DNA of 64,000 bases. Source: Aphidius gifuensis. Taxonomy: Eukaryota; Arthropoda; Insecta; Hymenoptera; Braconidae. The notes below the pieces were generated by a model. It saw nothing but the letters and a program-made list of their open reading frames with translations. It was not told the DNA's origin and ran no database searches. The DNA lies in assembly GCF_014905175.1 (NCBI RefSeq), contig NC_057792.1:8432001-8496000 (forward strand), read 5' to 3'. Below are positions 37,084-48,701 of the stretch, piece by piece. Position numbers and translations under genes: made by a program. Position 1 is the first letter of the stretch. Every line of letters begins with the position of its first letter.

Positions 37084-37176
37084 GAAGTGAAACTTCTTTT
37101 TGGAGGGTAGGTGAAAAAAAAATTCGTCACGAAAATCGGGGACGGAAGTCGGGGACGGAAATCGGGGACGGAAACT

Positions 37177-37475
37177 GAAACACAGTATACATATAGCATA
37201 GGCAACGCAACATGCAACGCAACATGCAGCGAGAAATGAAACACAGTATACATATAGCATAGGCAACGGCATAGGCAACGCAACAGGCAACGCAACATGC
37301 AGCGAGAAATGAAACACAGTATACATATAACATAGGCAACGCGACAGGCAACGCAACATGCAGCGCAACATGCAGCGAGAAATGAAACACAGTATACATA
37401 TAGCATAGGCAACGCAATAGGCAACGCAACGAGCAACGCAACATGCAGCGAGAAATGAAACACAGTATAGTATAG
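37177..37475 (-). repeat. 60-75-bp array, about 4.5 units
   Basis: Units start gaaacacagtatacatatag at about 37177, 37238, 37311 and 37385, and vary in the number of a short gcaacatgcaacgc sub-repeat. All three minus-strand frames are open across it because the units lack stops; the resulting Cys/Ala/Tyr-rich frames are artefacts of the repeat. Confidence 0.75.
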
Positions 37476-37712
37476 TTTGAGAAAAAGAAAAAAGAAATAG
37501 GCATGCGCATAACTGAAAAAAAAAACCACATAATTCCTTTCTTTAGCTACTGCTCTTTCTTGGTAATTTTATTTATTTAATAAATAAATTACATGTATTT
37601 CATTAAATAAACAAATAAAATAAATACATTTTAGAGATTAATCAAAACTATCCAAAAATAGTATATTAATCTCTTTTTGGAATCGTTTAATGGGAACGCA
37701 AAACTTTGTAAA

Positions 37713-38251
37713 ATGACGGAAAAATTGTCTGTATCGTCACAAATCTCTGATGAAACTAAAATGGATAATGATCCCAACAAATTAAATGTTGATCAAAATA
37801 ATGAAAACAAAAATGGTACTATTAATACTTATTTTTCAACACTTCCGATTTAAATTGTAATTCAAAAATATTATTAATATTAAAGGTATTCTTGGAAAAA
37901 CGAAAACCGATCTAACTTTATTACTCGTCGAGGCTCAAGTTGCTATCCTGATTCAACTGATCAAAAACCCCAGGAAAATCCTGCGAAGAAAGCAAGACCA
38001 TTAAGTACTTACGTGTACGACAATATCGTGATAGACAACGTTAAAAAAAATTACAGAAAAACCCTTATGCTCTATTAGCTTCAACATCTTCACCTGTTTC
38101 AAGCACTCAACGTTTACGGCAAATCGGCAATATCCTGCTAGACAACGTGAAAAAAAAATTACAGGAAAATTCCAATGTTATATCAGCCCTAACACCTACC
38201 ATTTTATCAAGTACTAAACCTTCACAGCGATATCTTTTTAGACAACGATAA
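37713..38251 (+). pseudogene. Unrecognised coding remnant inside copy 3
   Basis: A 46-codon frame begins MTEKLSVSSQISDETKMDND (ATG at 37713) and is followed, after a plausible intron or gap, by SWKNENRSNFITRRGSSCYP then ENPAKKARPLSTYV. Further on, QYRDRQR-like and NVKKKLQENSNVISALTP segments repeat with frame changes and stops. Composition (Lys, Asn, Gln, Ser) and codon-like periodicity suggest former protein sequence, perhaps a gene fragment carried by the element. I do not recognise the family. Confidence 0.4.
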
Positions 38252-38428
38252 TTTATAACTAAAAAATTTATAATAAATAGTTATTAAAATGAACAATAAT
38301 ATGAATACCGACCGTAATATGAATTGTCAAAAACAACAGGAAAATCAATGAAAGAAACTTATAGAGTCATAACCGCAATCACTCCACAAGAAGTTTCACT
38401 TCTCCCGCGCGTACTCGCAACACGCATA

Positions 38429-39941
38429 ATTTTTTTAAGTTCGTTAGTGTCCGTTCATTAGTGTTTGTAATGATAACAAGAAGTCGTCTTCATCTACAAG
38501 ATTAAAAACGATTCAAAATTTCATTATTAATATCTAAAATAAAAAAAAATAAATTTAAAAAAAAATTCGGAATTTCATAAATTTCTTTCATATAAGAAAA
38601 CATTAAAAAATATAGAATAAAGTTACAAAGAAATAAAGGTTTTCTGTCATATTCAATTCGTGTAATAAATCTCATAAAAATAAAAAGGCGTTGACGAATA
38701 AGCAAGTGGAATATCGAGATATGGGGGTGTAGATTTTCAAGTAGTATTATCCTAAGTGATTTAACTACGTCTTATTGTGTTTGAATCCTGTATCGTATTG
38801 TTGAAACACTCGCCACAAAGGGTAAGTGGTTTTAGCGGAAGCCACATTGAGTTGAATTGTATAAACTACTGGGGGACGAGCAAAAGAATTCTTAGTAAGA
38901 AGAAGTTTGCTGTAGGTTTAGAATATCAATATTCTTTATAATTTTTTCAAATTGTAAAAAAAAAAGAAATTATTATTGCGATAGTAGTTAGTCCATACGT
39001 ACACTTACTAATCTAGCAAAATTATAAACACAGTATTTGTTCAGTATGAAGGAATTACTTTGAAGTTTGCACTTTGTGGATTTCAATGGGTGTATGTGGT
39101 AGATTGCAACTATTTATAGAGTATATATATCCCTCGTTATTGAGTGAATGAATCCCTTAGCTTAATGACTAAGTATGAGGGTCGAGCATTACAAGGGGCT
39201 CTGCAATGGAATGGTCGTATTGACCTCGCTTTGTAAAACCCTATCGCAATGGGGTGATGATATTACAAATTAGCAAGATTTTCATTGTCTTGATTCCTAC
39301 AGTCATTATTGAATAAATAAATAAATTCCCTTATAGCTAATTTTCTGAATAAAAAGCTAGTATAATGGCCGTTGCAACCTATCGTATTCAAAACTGTTTG
39401 AACATTTTTAAATTGGTGTTGGGTCGAATTGTGGTGCTTTCAAACTATTTTTTTTATTTGAACCTATATATAAAAATACAAAAAAAAACGTGACAAAGTA
39501 AATTTATTTCTTATACACCCGAATGCGATTAATAAATTAGATACAAAGGATACAATTATTATTTTTTTTTTTTAATGTGGAAAATAAAATTACTCACAAA
39601 AATAATAAGCTATTCTCCTTCATGTTGTATTTAGATGTATAAACTAACGGTTAGACCTCAGTTCGATTCCCACTCCAGACAGTTAGGTTTATTATAGGTT
39701 TAAAAAACAAAAATATTCTAAATAGACGTAAAATTCGAGAAAGCACGAAAAAAAGCGGGATTAAAAGCGTTCCTCCAAAACATTAAAAACTATTTTTAAT
39801 TTATGTATTAAAGGTTTTTCGCATATTTTGGAGGGTTAAAATTATCGATAAAATGCCTTTGGTCGATCGGGAAAGATTAACGCACATTTTCTTCCACCCA
39901 TCATTCGTCGCCGTATCCAAGATCCAAATTCTCGGAATTAA
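38429..39941. other. No recognisable gene
   Basis: A possible isolated B-box-like cagttcgattcccactc occurs at 39659-39675 followed by cagttaggtttatt, recalling the tail after other tRNA-like modules, but no encompassing element could be delimited. Otherwise nothing seen. Confidence 0.35.
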
Positions 39942-40721
39942 CCCGAGTAGAAACTTGTTCAGGATAGCCTGAACACTGATCCAGGCCTGATCAGGATATC
40001 GTAAGGCTATCCCTATTCAAGTAACTCTATCACATCCTGATGCTATCTTGATCAGGCCATTCCTACTCTATCTTTAATAGGGATAGCCTGATCCAGTCCG
40101 GATCAGGACTTGATCAAGATAAAAGTATTAAATTTATTTAATTTTTAAATAATTTCATCTTGATCAAGTCCTGATCCGGACTGGATCAGGCTATCCCTAT
40201 TAAAGATAGAGTAGGAATGGCCTGATCAAGATAGCATCAGGCTATCTGTATTTTATCCTTAATAGAGTAGCCTGATCCTTTCTGGATCAAATCTTGATCA
40301 AGAAAAAATTATTGAATTTATTTTTTTTTCAAATAATTTTTTCTTGATCAAAATTTGATCCAGAATGGATCAGGCTACTCTATTAAGGATAGAGTAAGGC
40401 TAGCTGGATCCAAAATGGATAAAGAAAAAAGTATCAAATTTGCGTCTTTGAATTTTACAAATTGCCTGATCAGGATAGCATCAGGCTATTTGTATTTTAT
40501 CCTTAATAGAGTAGCTTGATCCATTCTGGATCAAATCTTGATCAAGAAAAAATTATTGAATTTATTTTTTTTTCAAATAATTTTTTCTTGATCCAGCCTT
40601 GTTCCAGAATGGATCAGGCTATCCCTGTTGAGGATAAAATAGAGATGGCCTGATGCTATCCTGACCAGGCAATTTGTAGAACCTATGAGGATAAAAAGTT
40701 AGTACGAATTATCGAATGCCT

Positions 40722-40792
40722 CAATGGCCGAGCGTGTCAAGTACTAGCGTTGTAATCCCGTGTCGAAGTGTTCGAACCCTGGTCGTAGCAAT
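40722..40792 (+). other. tRNA-like module
   Basis: aatggccgagcgtgtcaagt (A-box-like) and gtgttcgaaccctggtcgta (B-box-like), then agttaggtaaatta. Nearly identical to the complement of 19070-19143. Confidence 0.6.
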
Positions 40793-40857
40793 AATTAGTT
40801 AGGTAAATTATCAATTAGGTCAGTTTGTAATAATAAAGTTTATCTGTGTTCTGTTCA

Positions 40858-41540
40858 GGTTGTTTTTAAGTCGCATGACCGGGCGACGTTTTGGGTTCAC
40901 AAGGGTACTTACAAACGCATGTTAAATAAAAAAATTATAGCGCCCCCTCATGCCTAAAATCTTTTTACTTTACTGATGCGTCATAAGTAGTGTGAGTGTT
41001 GCCGGCTTATATTTACAGACACTAATACTACTCTAGCAATAAACATTCAGGGGGAAGTTCCAAAACCGTACATTAGTTGTAAGAGGAGGATAGAAAAAGA
41101 GATAGAAGATTGAGCCAGAGGAGATAGAGAGAAGGATAGAGCTAAAAGAATAAAACCGAACGACGGTATTGGAACGTACCCCAAATTTTCAATGTAATTC
41201 AGCCGGCTGAAACCCGTAAATTCAAAAAGTAATTAGCCAATATCTTTTAAACGCCACTGAGGAAATGGATAATTTTTTTTTCATTAATTTCGTATTTGTA
41301 AAGTGTACAAATCTGTAGAAAAAAATCAAAATTTAAATTAAGAGTTTTAAAAGTACAAGCGCAAACGTACCTATACTTCCTATGCTTGCGTGTTAAAGTT
41401 GTCAACTTTGACACTAATTATCTGGATTTTGACGCAGAGGAAAATTACGAAAAAATTCCACCAAATAGATAATTATTTCATTTAAACATTAAAAAAAAAA
41501 ATCGAAAATTAAATTACGGGAATTTCATTTAAAAACAACC
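40858..41540. mobile_element. TTAA-inserting MITE, copy 1
   Basis: Ends GGTTGTTTTTAAGTC and the inverse of GGTTGTTTTTAAATG. The right flank is TTAA (41541-41544), the left TTCA (one change). The paralogous element 18591-20389 carries the uninterrupted site (complement of ctaacgcttaacagaata, TTAA at 19000-19003). Interior: a GC-rich left part (accgggcgacgttttggg), then agttgtcaactttgacac. 683 bp, non-coding. TTAA duplication is the hallmark of piggyBac, although GGTTG is not the usual piggyBac terminus. Confidence 0.85.
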
Positions 41541-41839
41541 TTAAGCGTTAGTTTTCAAATTAAAAAAAAAAATAAATTTGAAATTATTAATTTTTTTTTT
41601 TTTTTTTTGAATAAATCATGTATCCTGATCCAGTTTCGATCCGGAATCTGGATCCATTATGGATCATGTATCTTTACCACAGCCTGATCAGGTATCCTGA
41701 TCCATTCTGGATACGAACCTTACGAAAAAGCGTTACATCCTGATCAGGTTCGGATCCAGTATCTGGATCCAGATTGGATTTGAAATCAGGCAAGCCTGAT
41801 CAGGGCTTGATCCGAACCTGACCTGAATTTCTACTCGGG

Positions 41840-44800
41840 AACATAATATAATATTTCAAAAAAAAAATTGCAATTAGGTTTTGGGTTGTTCCATGTAAAA
41901 ATAAAGTTAAACTATTTATAAATAAATGAATAATTTAACGATGGAGAATTTTTTTTTTTTTGTTTTACAAGAAATAAATAAATCCGAAAAAATTATTGAA
42001 CTAAAAAAAAAAATTTCATTTATCCACGACGCGTACTTGATGTGGGGGAAAAAAGGGTGCTTGGATCGGTATTTTGCCCACAAATTAACTTATTCTACAC
42101 CCTTCACTGATAATAACAACGGTTATATTTAGTTTTTACAACAATTATTCACAAAAATTTTCCGAGAAAAAAAAAATTTTTTGATTTATCCGATCCAGGT
42201 TGACTAGACTATCCGTGATTTTGAAACTTAGAAAAAAAATTTATTTATTTAAAGTCAAAAATCACAGAGACTCTCAGAGTAACATCAGAGATACTTTAAA
42301 GATTGCTGGAGGTTACAGAGACAATTTTTCTCTGTTCTGGATCCTTACACGAAGCAATATGTCTCTGAAAAATTTTTTTCTAGAAGCTACAGAGATTAAT
42401 TAGTGACTACTTCAAAGTTTACAGCGTCAAACAGAGGCTAGTTAGATGCAACGAGACTTTAAGAAACTATCAAAAGCTGTTTTCAGAGAAAAAAATTCCA
42501 TCTCGGAAAAACAATACTAGTAGGCTTGCGCCTACGTATAACTGAAAAAAAAACGTCAGAAGGTGATATCCGAATGAATGCAATTATCGATTCAGGTCGC
42601 CTTTTACACTATAATTTTAAATTACTCAATCTATCATTGTAGAAATAGTTTGGTCACTATAAACTAAGAGAAGAATCGTTCATTCAACTTTTTTTGCCCT
42701 GGCCAATTCTGGAGATTTTAAATTTTGAGAATCAATTTTTTTATGAATATAAAATTTCAGTTGAAATATCTGTCCAGTAATACACTGTGCTAGGTATTAT
42801 GCTTATGTATGATGATAGCACCTAGTAGTCACCACACAAAATTAAATTGTTGGTCGGTACAAACATGTTACATTCACGCAATTTACAACAGTTTTTATAA
42901 GTATCGGAAATGGTTGATGAACCGTTAACAAACCTTTAACTAACCTCATACCAAAATAACCTAATATGCATATTAGCATGGTAAGTCATCTACAAAGAAG
43001 TTTTTCGTATGGCAAATTATTAACGCTCTAAAGAACTTGCTATTATTCTGCTATGACTTTTTAATGAAAATCAGAATATACTTTATTTTTTATGTGAATA
43101 AATAAATTAAGACACAATTTTGACAGTATTACTTCAAGGTTATTTTCACACACGTTTTGTGTTAGTTAATTAATTAAAATTGAAATTAAATTTGAATCTT
43201 TTTTAAATATTTAAATAAATAGTACGTCGTTTAGTGAAGCCATTTTTTGAAAAATTCATTTATAACTATACGATCGGTTTTTGAAATTTAATAGCTAACT
43301 TTTTTCTGGCTTCTTTCTTTTTGTTCACATTACAAAGTTTTTTTTTATTTAATTATTAATCTGTTTACCGTCTATTCATTCATTTACTTATTCTTCTCCA
43401 ATATATGTTTATTTTTTCTTAACAGACATTTCAGTTCTTATATCATTGGTTCGAGTTCTATCAGTTGTACAATAATTATATAAATTATACATATTTTTTT
43501 TTTTTAAATTTTTTTAAATTGTTCAGTCATCAACAATTATGATAGTCTCTCTGACAGGCTGTCAATGACTTTTTTACAACATGCGATCAGAAACCACGTA
43601 ATCTCTTCTGGTCCAGAAAAGTATTTACCAAAGCATTTTCAGCTACGCCACGCTCGGCAAGTAGATACAAGGCCTACCGGCACTCATGTACCAAAGCTGA
43701 ACTAAGCTCCAGTTCTTTAAGCGTCATCGATGCTCCTTGACTATCTGAACAAATGCAAATTTTCTTACTGTTGTAGTTTCCAGGTTCACCTGCATGCGTG
43801 CACGCATACAAGGATAGCGACTACTTCCAAATTGGTTTAAACAGTCTATCAAGCTGTCAACCACCATAACAGAGGGGATAAACTAGCATGTAAGCATCCT
43901 CGATCGACAAAAACCCTTATTTTGATTTTCATTAAAATTTTGAATGGAAAAGCTTTCTCCATCATAAATATTAATTGTGGAATTTTTATTTTCCAGGTAA
44001 AAAGTCAGTGTTGATTAGACAAATGAAAACGACTACCAATTGTAGTCCATGAGAAAAAAGAGACAAAGTCATAGCTACTTGAGTGCCCCGATTGATGTTA
44101 GCGTTGATATGAACCCGCAAGTAGGAATACAGCCTTAAACGAGTCTAATGAAATTAAAGTATAAAACTTTATCAACTATAATTTCCTATCTCAGAGATTC
44201 ATTTAAATTAAAAACACGATTAAAATTGTTCTACAAGAGAAAGAAAAAAATAGTGAGAGAGAAATAGAGAGAGCGAAAAGAAGGGAAAGCTGGAAGGAAG
44301 GGCAGAATACTGTCATCATCACACCCCAGTTTGAGTTGTCGCAGTTGTAATGGATTTATTATTACAGCAAATAAATCCTTACCCCGTAACGACCCTAATA
44401 GAGTAACCATGGCTTGACAAACAAGATCATCCCTCCCCGTTCGTACGTTATGTAAATATATGAATACAACAAACGAAACATAATTTAATCCCCCTTCTTT
44501 TTTAGAAGGCAATTCACATACTAGAAATGTACATACTTGAAGGGTGCGAAAAATAAATTCTGTTTCTATGTCTAAGTGGTTATTTTTTCCTCGTGAAAAT
44601 AAAATGGAATCAGGACGACTTATTGACACTTTATTCAATTTAAACAAAACTTGTTGAAATGTAGATAAAAATATTTTTCTATCCATTATATCAAAGGAGA
44701 TTGAGCTATATCACTGTTTCGAAAAACCCCGGTGTTCATTCAAAGTTGGATTAATTATTCGATGGCGCTACTGTTTACGGGAGAATTATTACGGGAAGTA

Positions 44801-44886
44801 CGAGAAATTGGTACAGGTTGCGGGAGAACGTACACTGCGAGAAATTTTAACTAAAAAAGGCTATCGTGTTTGGGGAAATATTACTA
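41840..44886. other. Unexplained stretch
   Basis: No element boundaries are clear except scattered agagac/ctctg words at 42270-42480 that could be another satellite MITE. A 151-codon minus-strand frame (44231-44686) starts with MDRKIFLSTFQQVLFKLNKV; it contains ordinary-looking residues but no motif I recognise and ends in low-complexity Phe/Leu. I would not call it a gene without homology or transcript support. Confidence 0.35.
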
Positions 44887-45242
44887 CACAGTAAAAAAAA
44901 AAAAAGATGTGTGTTATTGTACGCACAGGGAAGTGAAACTTCTTCAGTAATTCTAATAAATTGTTATTGAAAGATCTCTCGTTGCATTAATATATTTTTG
45001 ACTAGTTGTCTTTTTCGCTCTCCTCTCGAGTGAACTATTATGTTCATTCAGTCATCAACAATTATGATAGAAATTTTTAAATTTATTGATTAGTTATAAT
45101 ATTAAGGTTCTATGTAAATGAAATTCTAATTTATAAACTCAACACAGAATATAATTTTATATAAATATTTATTTATTGAACAACTAGTCAGCTGAACACT
45201 TCTATTACTATTTTATGTACACTTTTTATTTTATGTATATAC

Positions 45243-46176
45243 AGACTGTCCCATTTTAATTGGATAATGGATTTTTCTTGAAAAATATAGCTCAAATTAA
45301 AAAATGATTCAAGTAAAAGTTGTAGGGTTTAGAAAGGGACCTAGAAAAAAAAAAAAAAATATATAAAATGGTGGAGTTTCAGGTATAAAAATAGTTTTTT
45401 AAAATGGATACTGTATTTCTTTTTTGCACCAAAATGTTTCTTACATCAAAACTTACACTTTTTATTTGAAAAATTTTTCGATAAAATCACTGTTTTTTCG
45501 GCTCGATTTTATCTGTTGATGGATTTTCCTCAAAAAAAAATGGCTTTGATTTGAAAATGATATTTGGAAAAGTTGTAGCGTTTCGAAAGACAAAAACGAA
45601 AAAAAAAAAAAATTTGGTAAAAAATTCGAAATGGCGGAGTGAGAAATATGGATAAAAAAAATGGACTTAGCCAAAAAATTTTATTTAAAAAAAGTGTTAA
45701 TCTTGATGCGAACAATTTATTAGTAGAAAAAACTTACACCTAACCTCAAAAAAAAAAGATGTTCATACTTTAAACTCCGCCATTTTGAACTTTTTTAAAA
45801 TTTTTTTTTCCTTTTCGTGTTTGTCTTCCTGAACGCTACAACTTTTCTAAATATCATTTTTAAATTTGAGCCATTTTTTTTTGAGGAAAATCCATCAACA
45901 GATAAAATTAAGCGGAAAAAAAAAGTGATTTTATCGAAAAACTTTTCAAGTGAAAAGTGTTAGTTTAGATGTAAAAAACATTTTAGTACAAAGAAAAAAT
46001 ATAGTATCCATTTGAAAAAACTTCGTTTATACCTGAAACTCCGCCATTTTGAACTTTTTGGTTTTTTTTTTTTTCCAAGTCCCCCGCCAAACCCTACAAC
46101 TTTTACTTGAATCATTTTTCAATTCGAGCCATATTTTTCGAAAAAAATCCATTATCCAATTAAAATGGGACAGTCT
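45243..46176. mobile_element. Palindromic MITE, AGACTGTCCCATTTT ends
   Basis: Left agactgtcccattttaattg and right the exact inverse; arms of about 430 bp are complementary with scattered differences (caagtaaaagttgtagggtt against aaccctacaacttttacttg). Flanked by tatata on each side, suggesting a TA-type target. It breaks the J-domain reading frame. A half copy is at 6622-7015. Confidence 0.75.
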
Positions 46177-46337
46177 ATATATTCATGAAATACTGAGTTT
46201 TTTTCAGTTGCTCTTTTATCTTCAGGATTTTTGTCGGGATGATATTTTTTAATATTTTCCCGATATATCAACTTTAGATGACTTAAGGTTCCAATATTAT
46301 TAAATATTGAGTCAATTTCAGCCTCGTAATCTGACAT
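46177..46337 (-). pseudogene. J-domain (DnaJ-like) fragment
   Basis: The minus-strand frame starts MSDYEAEIDSIFNNIGTLSH and reads on through helix II (LKLIYRENIKKY), the invariant HPD loop in the context HPDKNPED, and the start of helix III (RATEKNSVFHEY) before running into the palindromic MITE at 46176. J-domains stimulate Hsp70 ATPase through HPD. Helix III end and any downstream domain are missing. The HPD tripeptide is intact, so decay may be recent or due only to the insertion. Whether this was a cargo host gene or a gene of the element is not known. Confidence 0.6.
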
Positions 46338-46508
46338 GTTACAGCCTGAAAAATATAAAATTAATACAAATTATAATGGAAATAAATTTGATTTTGATTC
46401 AGTAGCTATCTCCTCAATATTTGAATAAAAAAAAAAAAACAAAAACAAAACGAACTATTTGATGTTTAAAAAATTTAATGTCAAATATTGATCGATTTTT
46501 TCAACATC

Positions 46509-46821
46509 TTTTTTATGAGCGAATTAACCACAAACACATGATGGTGCATCATCGCCGCCACTACCACCACCGTGTATTTGTTCTATTATGATTGCTGTTG
46601 TTTATATATGATCAATATTGTTGTTGTTATTTTAATTTCCACTTGGTACATCATTTATTGAATTATTATTTACTCCTGTTGTTGTTGTTTCATTGAATGA
46701 TTCAATATTTAATCATCTGTTCCATTTTTTTGTCCTTAACAAATTCATTCAAGATCTTGAATTTATTTCGATCATGACAAGCACGATCATAACAAGCACA
46801 AGCACTTGAATAACCACTATC
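46509..46821 (-). pseudogene. Low-complexity coding remnant of copy 4
   Basis: Minus-strand reading DSGYSSACACYDRACHDRNK then FKILNEFVKDKKMEQMIKY ends at a TGA (46702-46704). Beyond it, in changing frames, come ETTTTGVNNNSINDVPSGN and HGGGSGGDDAPSCVCG followed by stop. A decayed version of the first piece (DSGYLSA, then stop) recurs between the 352-bp units at about 47840-47870, so this belongs to the same tandem structure. Family unknown. Confidence 0.4.
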
Positions 46822-46860
46822 TTGTGTATATTATTTGATTTTCAGACAGATTCATTTTAA

Positions 46861-47545
46861 GGTTGTTTTTAAATCTCATGACCGGGCGACGTTTTGGGTT
46901 CACAGGGGTACTTACAAACGTATGTTAAATGAGAAAATTATAGCGCCCCCTCATGCCTAAAATCTTTTCACTTTACTGATGCGTCATAAGTAGTGTGAGT
47001 GTTGCCGGCTTATATTTACAGACACTAATACTACTCTAGCAATAAACATTCAGGGGGAAGTTCCAAAACCGTACATTTCTTGTAAGAGAAGGATAGAAGA
47101 AGAGATGGAAGATTGAGCCAGAAGAGATAGAGATAAGGATAGAGCTAGAAGAATAAAACCGAACGGCGGTATTGGAACGTACCCCAAATTTTCAATGTAA
47201 TTCAGCCGGCTGAAACTCGTAAATTTAAAAAGTAATTAGCCAATATCTTTTAAACAGCACTGAGGAAATGGATAATTTTTTTTTTATTGATTTCGTATTT
47301 GTAAAGTGTACAAATCTGTAGAAAAAAATCAAAATTTAAATTAGGAGTTTTAAAAGTACAAGCGCAAACGTACCTATACTCCCTATGCTTGCGTGTTAAA
47401 GTTGTCAACTTTGACACTAATTATCTGGATTTTGACGCAGATGAAAATTACGAAAAAATTCCACCAAATAGATAATTATTTCATTTAAACATTAGAAAAA
47501 AAAAAATCGAAAATTAAATTACGGGAATTTCATTTGAAAACAACC
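46861..47545. mobile_element. TTAA-inserting MITE, copy 2
   Basis: Ends GGTTGTTTTTAAATC and the inverse of GGTTGTTTTCAAATG, with TTAA on each side (46857-46860, 47546-47549). The third 352-bp unit shows the uninterrupted site (aattttaaatactcatta, TTAA at 48250-48253). The body is almost the same as 40858-41540 over its full 685 bp, with a handful of differences, so both insertions are young. Confidence 0.9.
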
Positions 47546-47776
47546 TTAAATACTCATTATTTGATTTAAAATATTATTACAACTACCAGTACAAGTCTCA
47601 TGAAAATTACCAGACATTGGTATAGGATCTAGTCGTATTTTAAATTTTACTGATTTAGGATCACCAGTACATTCATCACATGTTTCTAATAATATTTTAA
47701 TGTCATTAATTGTCTCTTGAAATCCTATACAATCTAAATTACCATCTTTGCTATCTGTACGTTCACGTGGTACCAA
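47546..47776 (-). CDS. Unrecognised 76-residue ORF, tandem unit A
   Basis: The minus-strand frame (first usable codon TTG, no ATG) reads VPRERTDSKDGNLDCIGF, QETINDIKILLETCDECTG, DPKSVKFKIRLDPIPMSGNF, HETCTGSCNNILNQIMSI, then TAA. Four cysteines in C-x2-C (CDECTG) and C-x3-C (CTGSC) spacing could bind metal or form disulfides; that is inference. It lies in a 352-bp tandem duplication with unit B (47898-48128). No upstream exon is certain; ggtaccacg at the start could follow a splice acceptor. I know no family with this sequence. Confidence 0.4.
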   Translation of the reverse strand: MVPRERTDSKDGNLDCIGFQETINDIKILLETCDECTGDPKSVKFKIRLDPIPMSGNFHETCTGSCNNILNQIMSI

Positions 47777-47897
47777 ATTTTATCCACATATTATTTATTG
47801 TTGTTTGGTATTGTGATTATGATGTTGCTGTCGTATTATGTCAAGCACTTAAATAACCACTATCTTGTGTATTAATTGTTTTTTTAACAGATTTATT

Positions 47898-48128
47898 TTA
47901 GATACTCATTATTTGTTTAAACATATTATTATAACCACCAGTACAAGTCTCATCAAAATTATCAGACATTGGTATAGCACGTGGTCGTATTTTAATTTTT
48001 ACTGATTCAGGATTACCAGTACATTTGTCACATTTTTCTGATAATATTTCAATGTCATTAATTGTTTCTTGAAATCCTATACAATCTAAAATACCATCTT
48101 TACTATCTTTACGTTCACGTGGTACCAC
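47898..48128 (-). CDS. Unrecognised 76-residue ORF, tandem unit B
   Basis: Minus-strand paralogue of unit A: VPRERKDSKDGILDCIGF, QETINDIEILSEKCDKCTG, NPESVKIKIRPRAIPMSDNF, DETCTGGYNNMFKQIMSI, then TAA. By my hand alignment 57 of 76 residues are identical to unit A with no indel, although the intervening DNA contains stops. That the frame is open in both copies while the linkers have decayed hints at past selection on the protein. The last cysteine of unit A is Tyr here. A third copy survives only as QIMSI and flanking DNA near 48244-48300. Confidence 0.4.
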   Translation of the reverse strand: MVPRERKDSKDGILDCIGFQETINDIEILSEKCDKCTGNPESVKIKIRPRAIPMSDNFDETCTGGYNNMFKQIMSI

Positions 48129-48701
48129 ATTTCATCCACATATTATTTATTGTTGTTTGGTATTGTGATTATGATGTTGCTGTCGTATTATGTCAAGCAC
48201 TTGAATAACCATTATATTGTGTATTATTCGTTTATTTAACAGATTAATTTTAAATACTCATTATTTGATCAAAAATAATATAATAAATTATATATTGTAT
48301 ATAATAAAAGTTTTAACCTTAATATTCACCTTTGTCTCTTGAATCTTTCATGAAACTATTTATTTAAAATTTTGAAACAAATTTTAAACAAACTTTTTCG
48401 TATCGTTGTCAAGGGAATAAATAAATAAAACAAAATAAAAAATAATTTAAAATTACTTACCTTCATACCGTTACTTTCGTTGCATCCATCTTTTGTTTTT
48501 TTTTTTTACTGCCCATTCTAAAGAAGTTTCACTTCAAAAATGTAAAATTTAACATTTTTTGGATGTCAAAATCGGTCTACACTTTTTTAAATGTTAAATT
48601 CAACATTTTTTTAAGTGTATTTAATTAAATTTTAACACTTAAAAAATGTTAAAAAATTAACATTCGAAAAAATGTTAAAATTTAACATTTAAAAAAGTGT
48701 A

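Larger units (their letters stand above)
37084..38428 (-). mobile_element. GAAGTTTCACTTC-family element, copy 3
   Basis: Minus-strand left end: atgcgtgttgcgagtacgcg then cgggagaagtgaaacttctt; right end: ctaccctccaaaaagaagtt then tcacttc at 37084. Unlike copies 1 and 2 the interior holds coding-like sequence (plus strand, 37713-38251) instead of an attatt stretch. A GC-richer array (37177-37475) again lies next to the right end. Confidence 0.65.
39942..41839. mobile_element. CCCGAGTAGAAA-terminated gatcc satellite element (second copy)
   Basis: Starts CCCGAGTAGAAACTTG and ends with the inverse of CCCGAGTAGAAATTCAGG; AA flanks both sides. Essentially an inverted relative of 18591-20389, with fewer internal 240-bp units. 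A TTAA-targeting element (40858-41540) interrupts it; removing that element restores colinearity with the 18591 copy. Confidence 0.8.
44906..48535 (+). mobile_element. GAAGTTTCACTTC-family element, copy 4 (with coding cargo)
   Basis: Left end gatgtgtgttattgtacgca then cagggaagtgaaacttcttc; right end actgcccattctaaagaagt then ttcacttc. Both sides abut the A-run of the outer element's terminus. This 3.6-kb copy holds minus-strand coding remnants: duplicated 76-codon ORFs, a Ser/Asn/Gly-rich segment and a J-domain start. It is itself interrupted by a palindromic MITE (45243-46176) and a TTAA element (46861-47545). Confidence 0.65.

Noticed and set aside
37071..37531. Three overlapping minus-strand ORFs of 98-152 codons rich in Cys, Ala and Tyr
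   Set aside because: They are produced by a 60-75-bp tandem array without stop codons; all three frames are open, which is typical of repeats and not of genes.
44231..44686. 151-codon minus-strand ORF as a host gene
   Set aside because: No motif, no conserved neighbour and a low-complexity C-terminus; kept only as a remark in the surrounding region.
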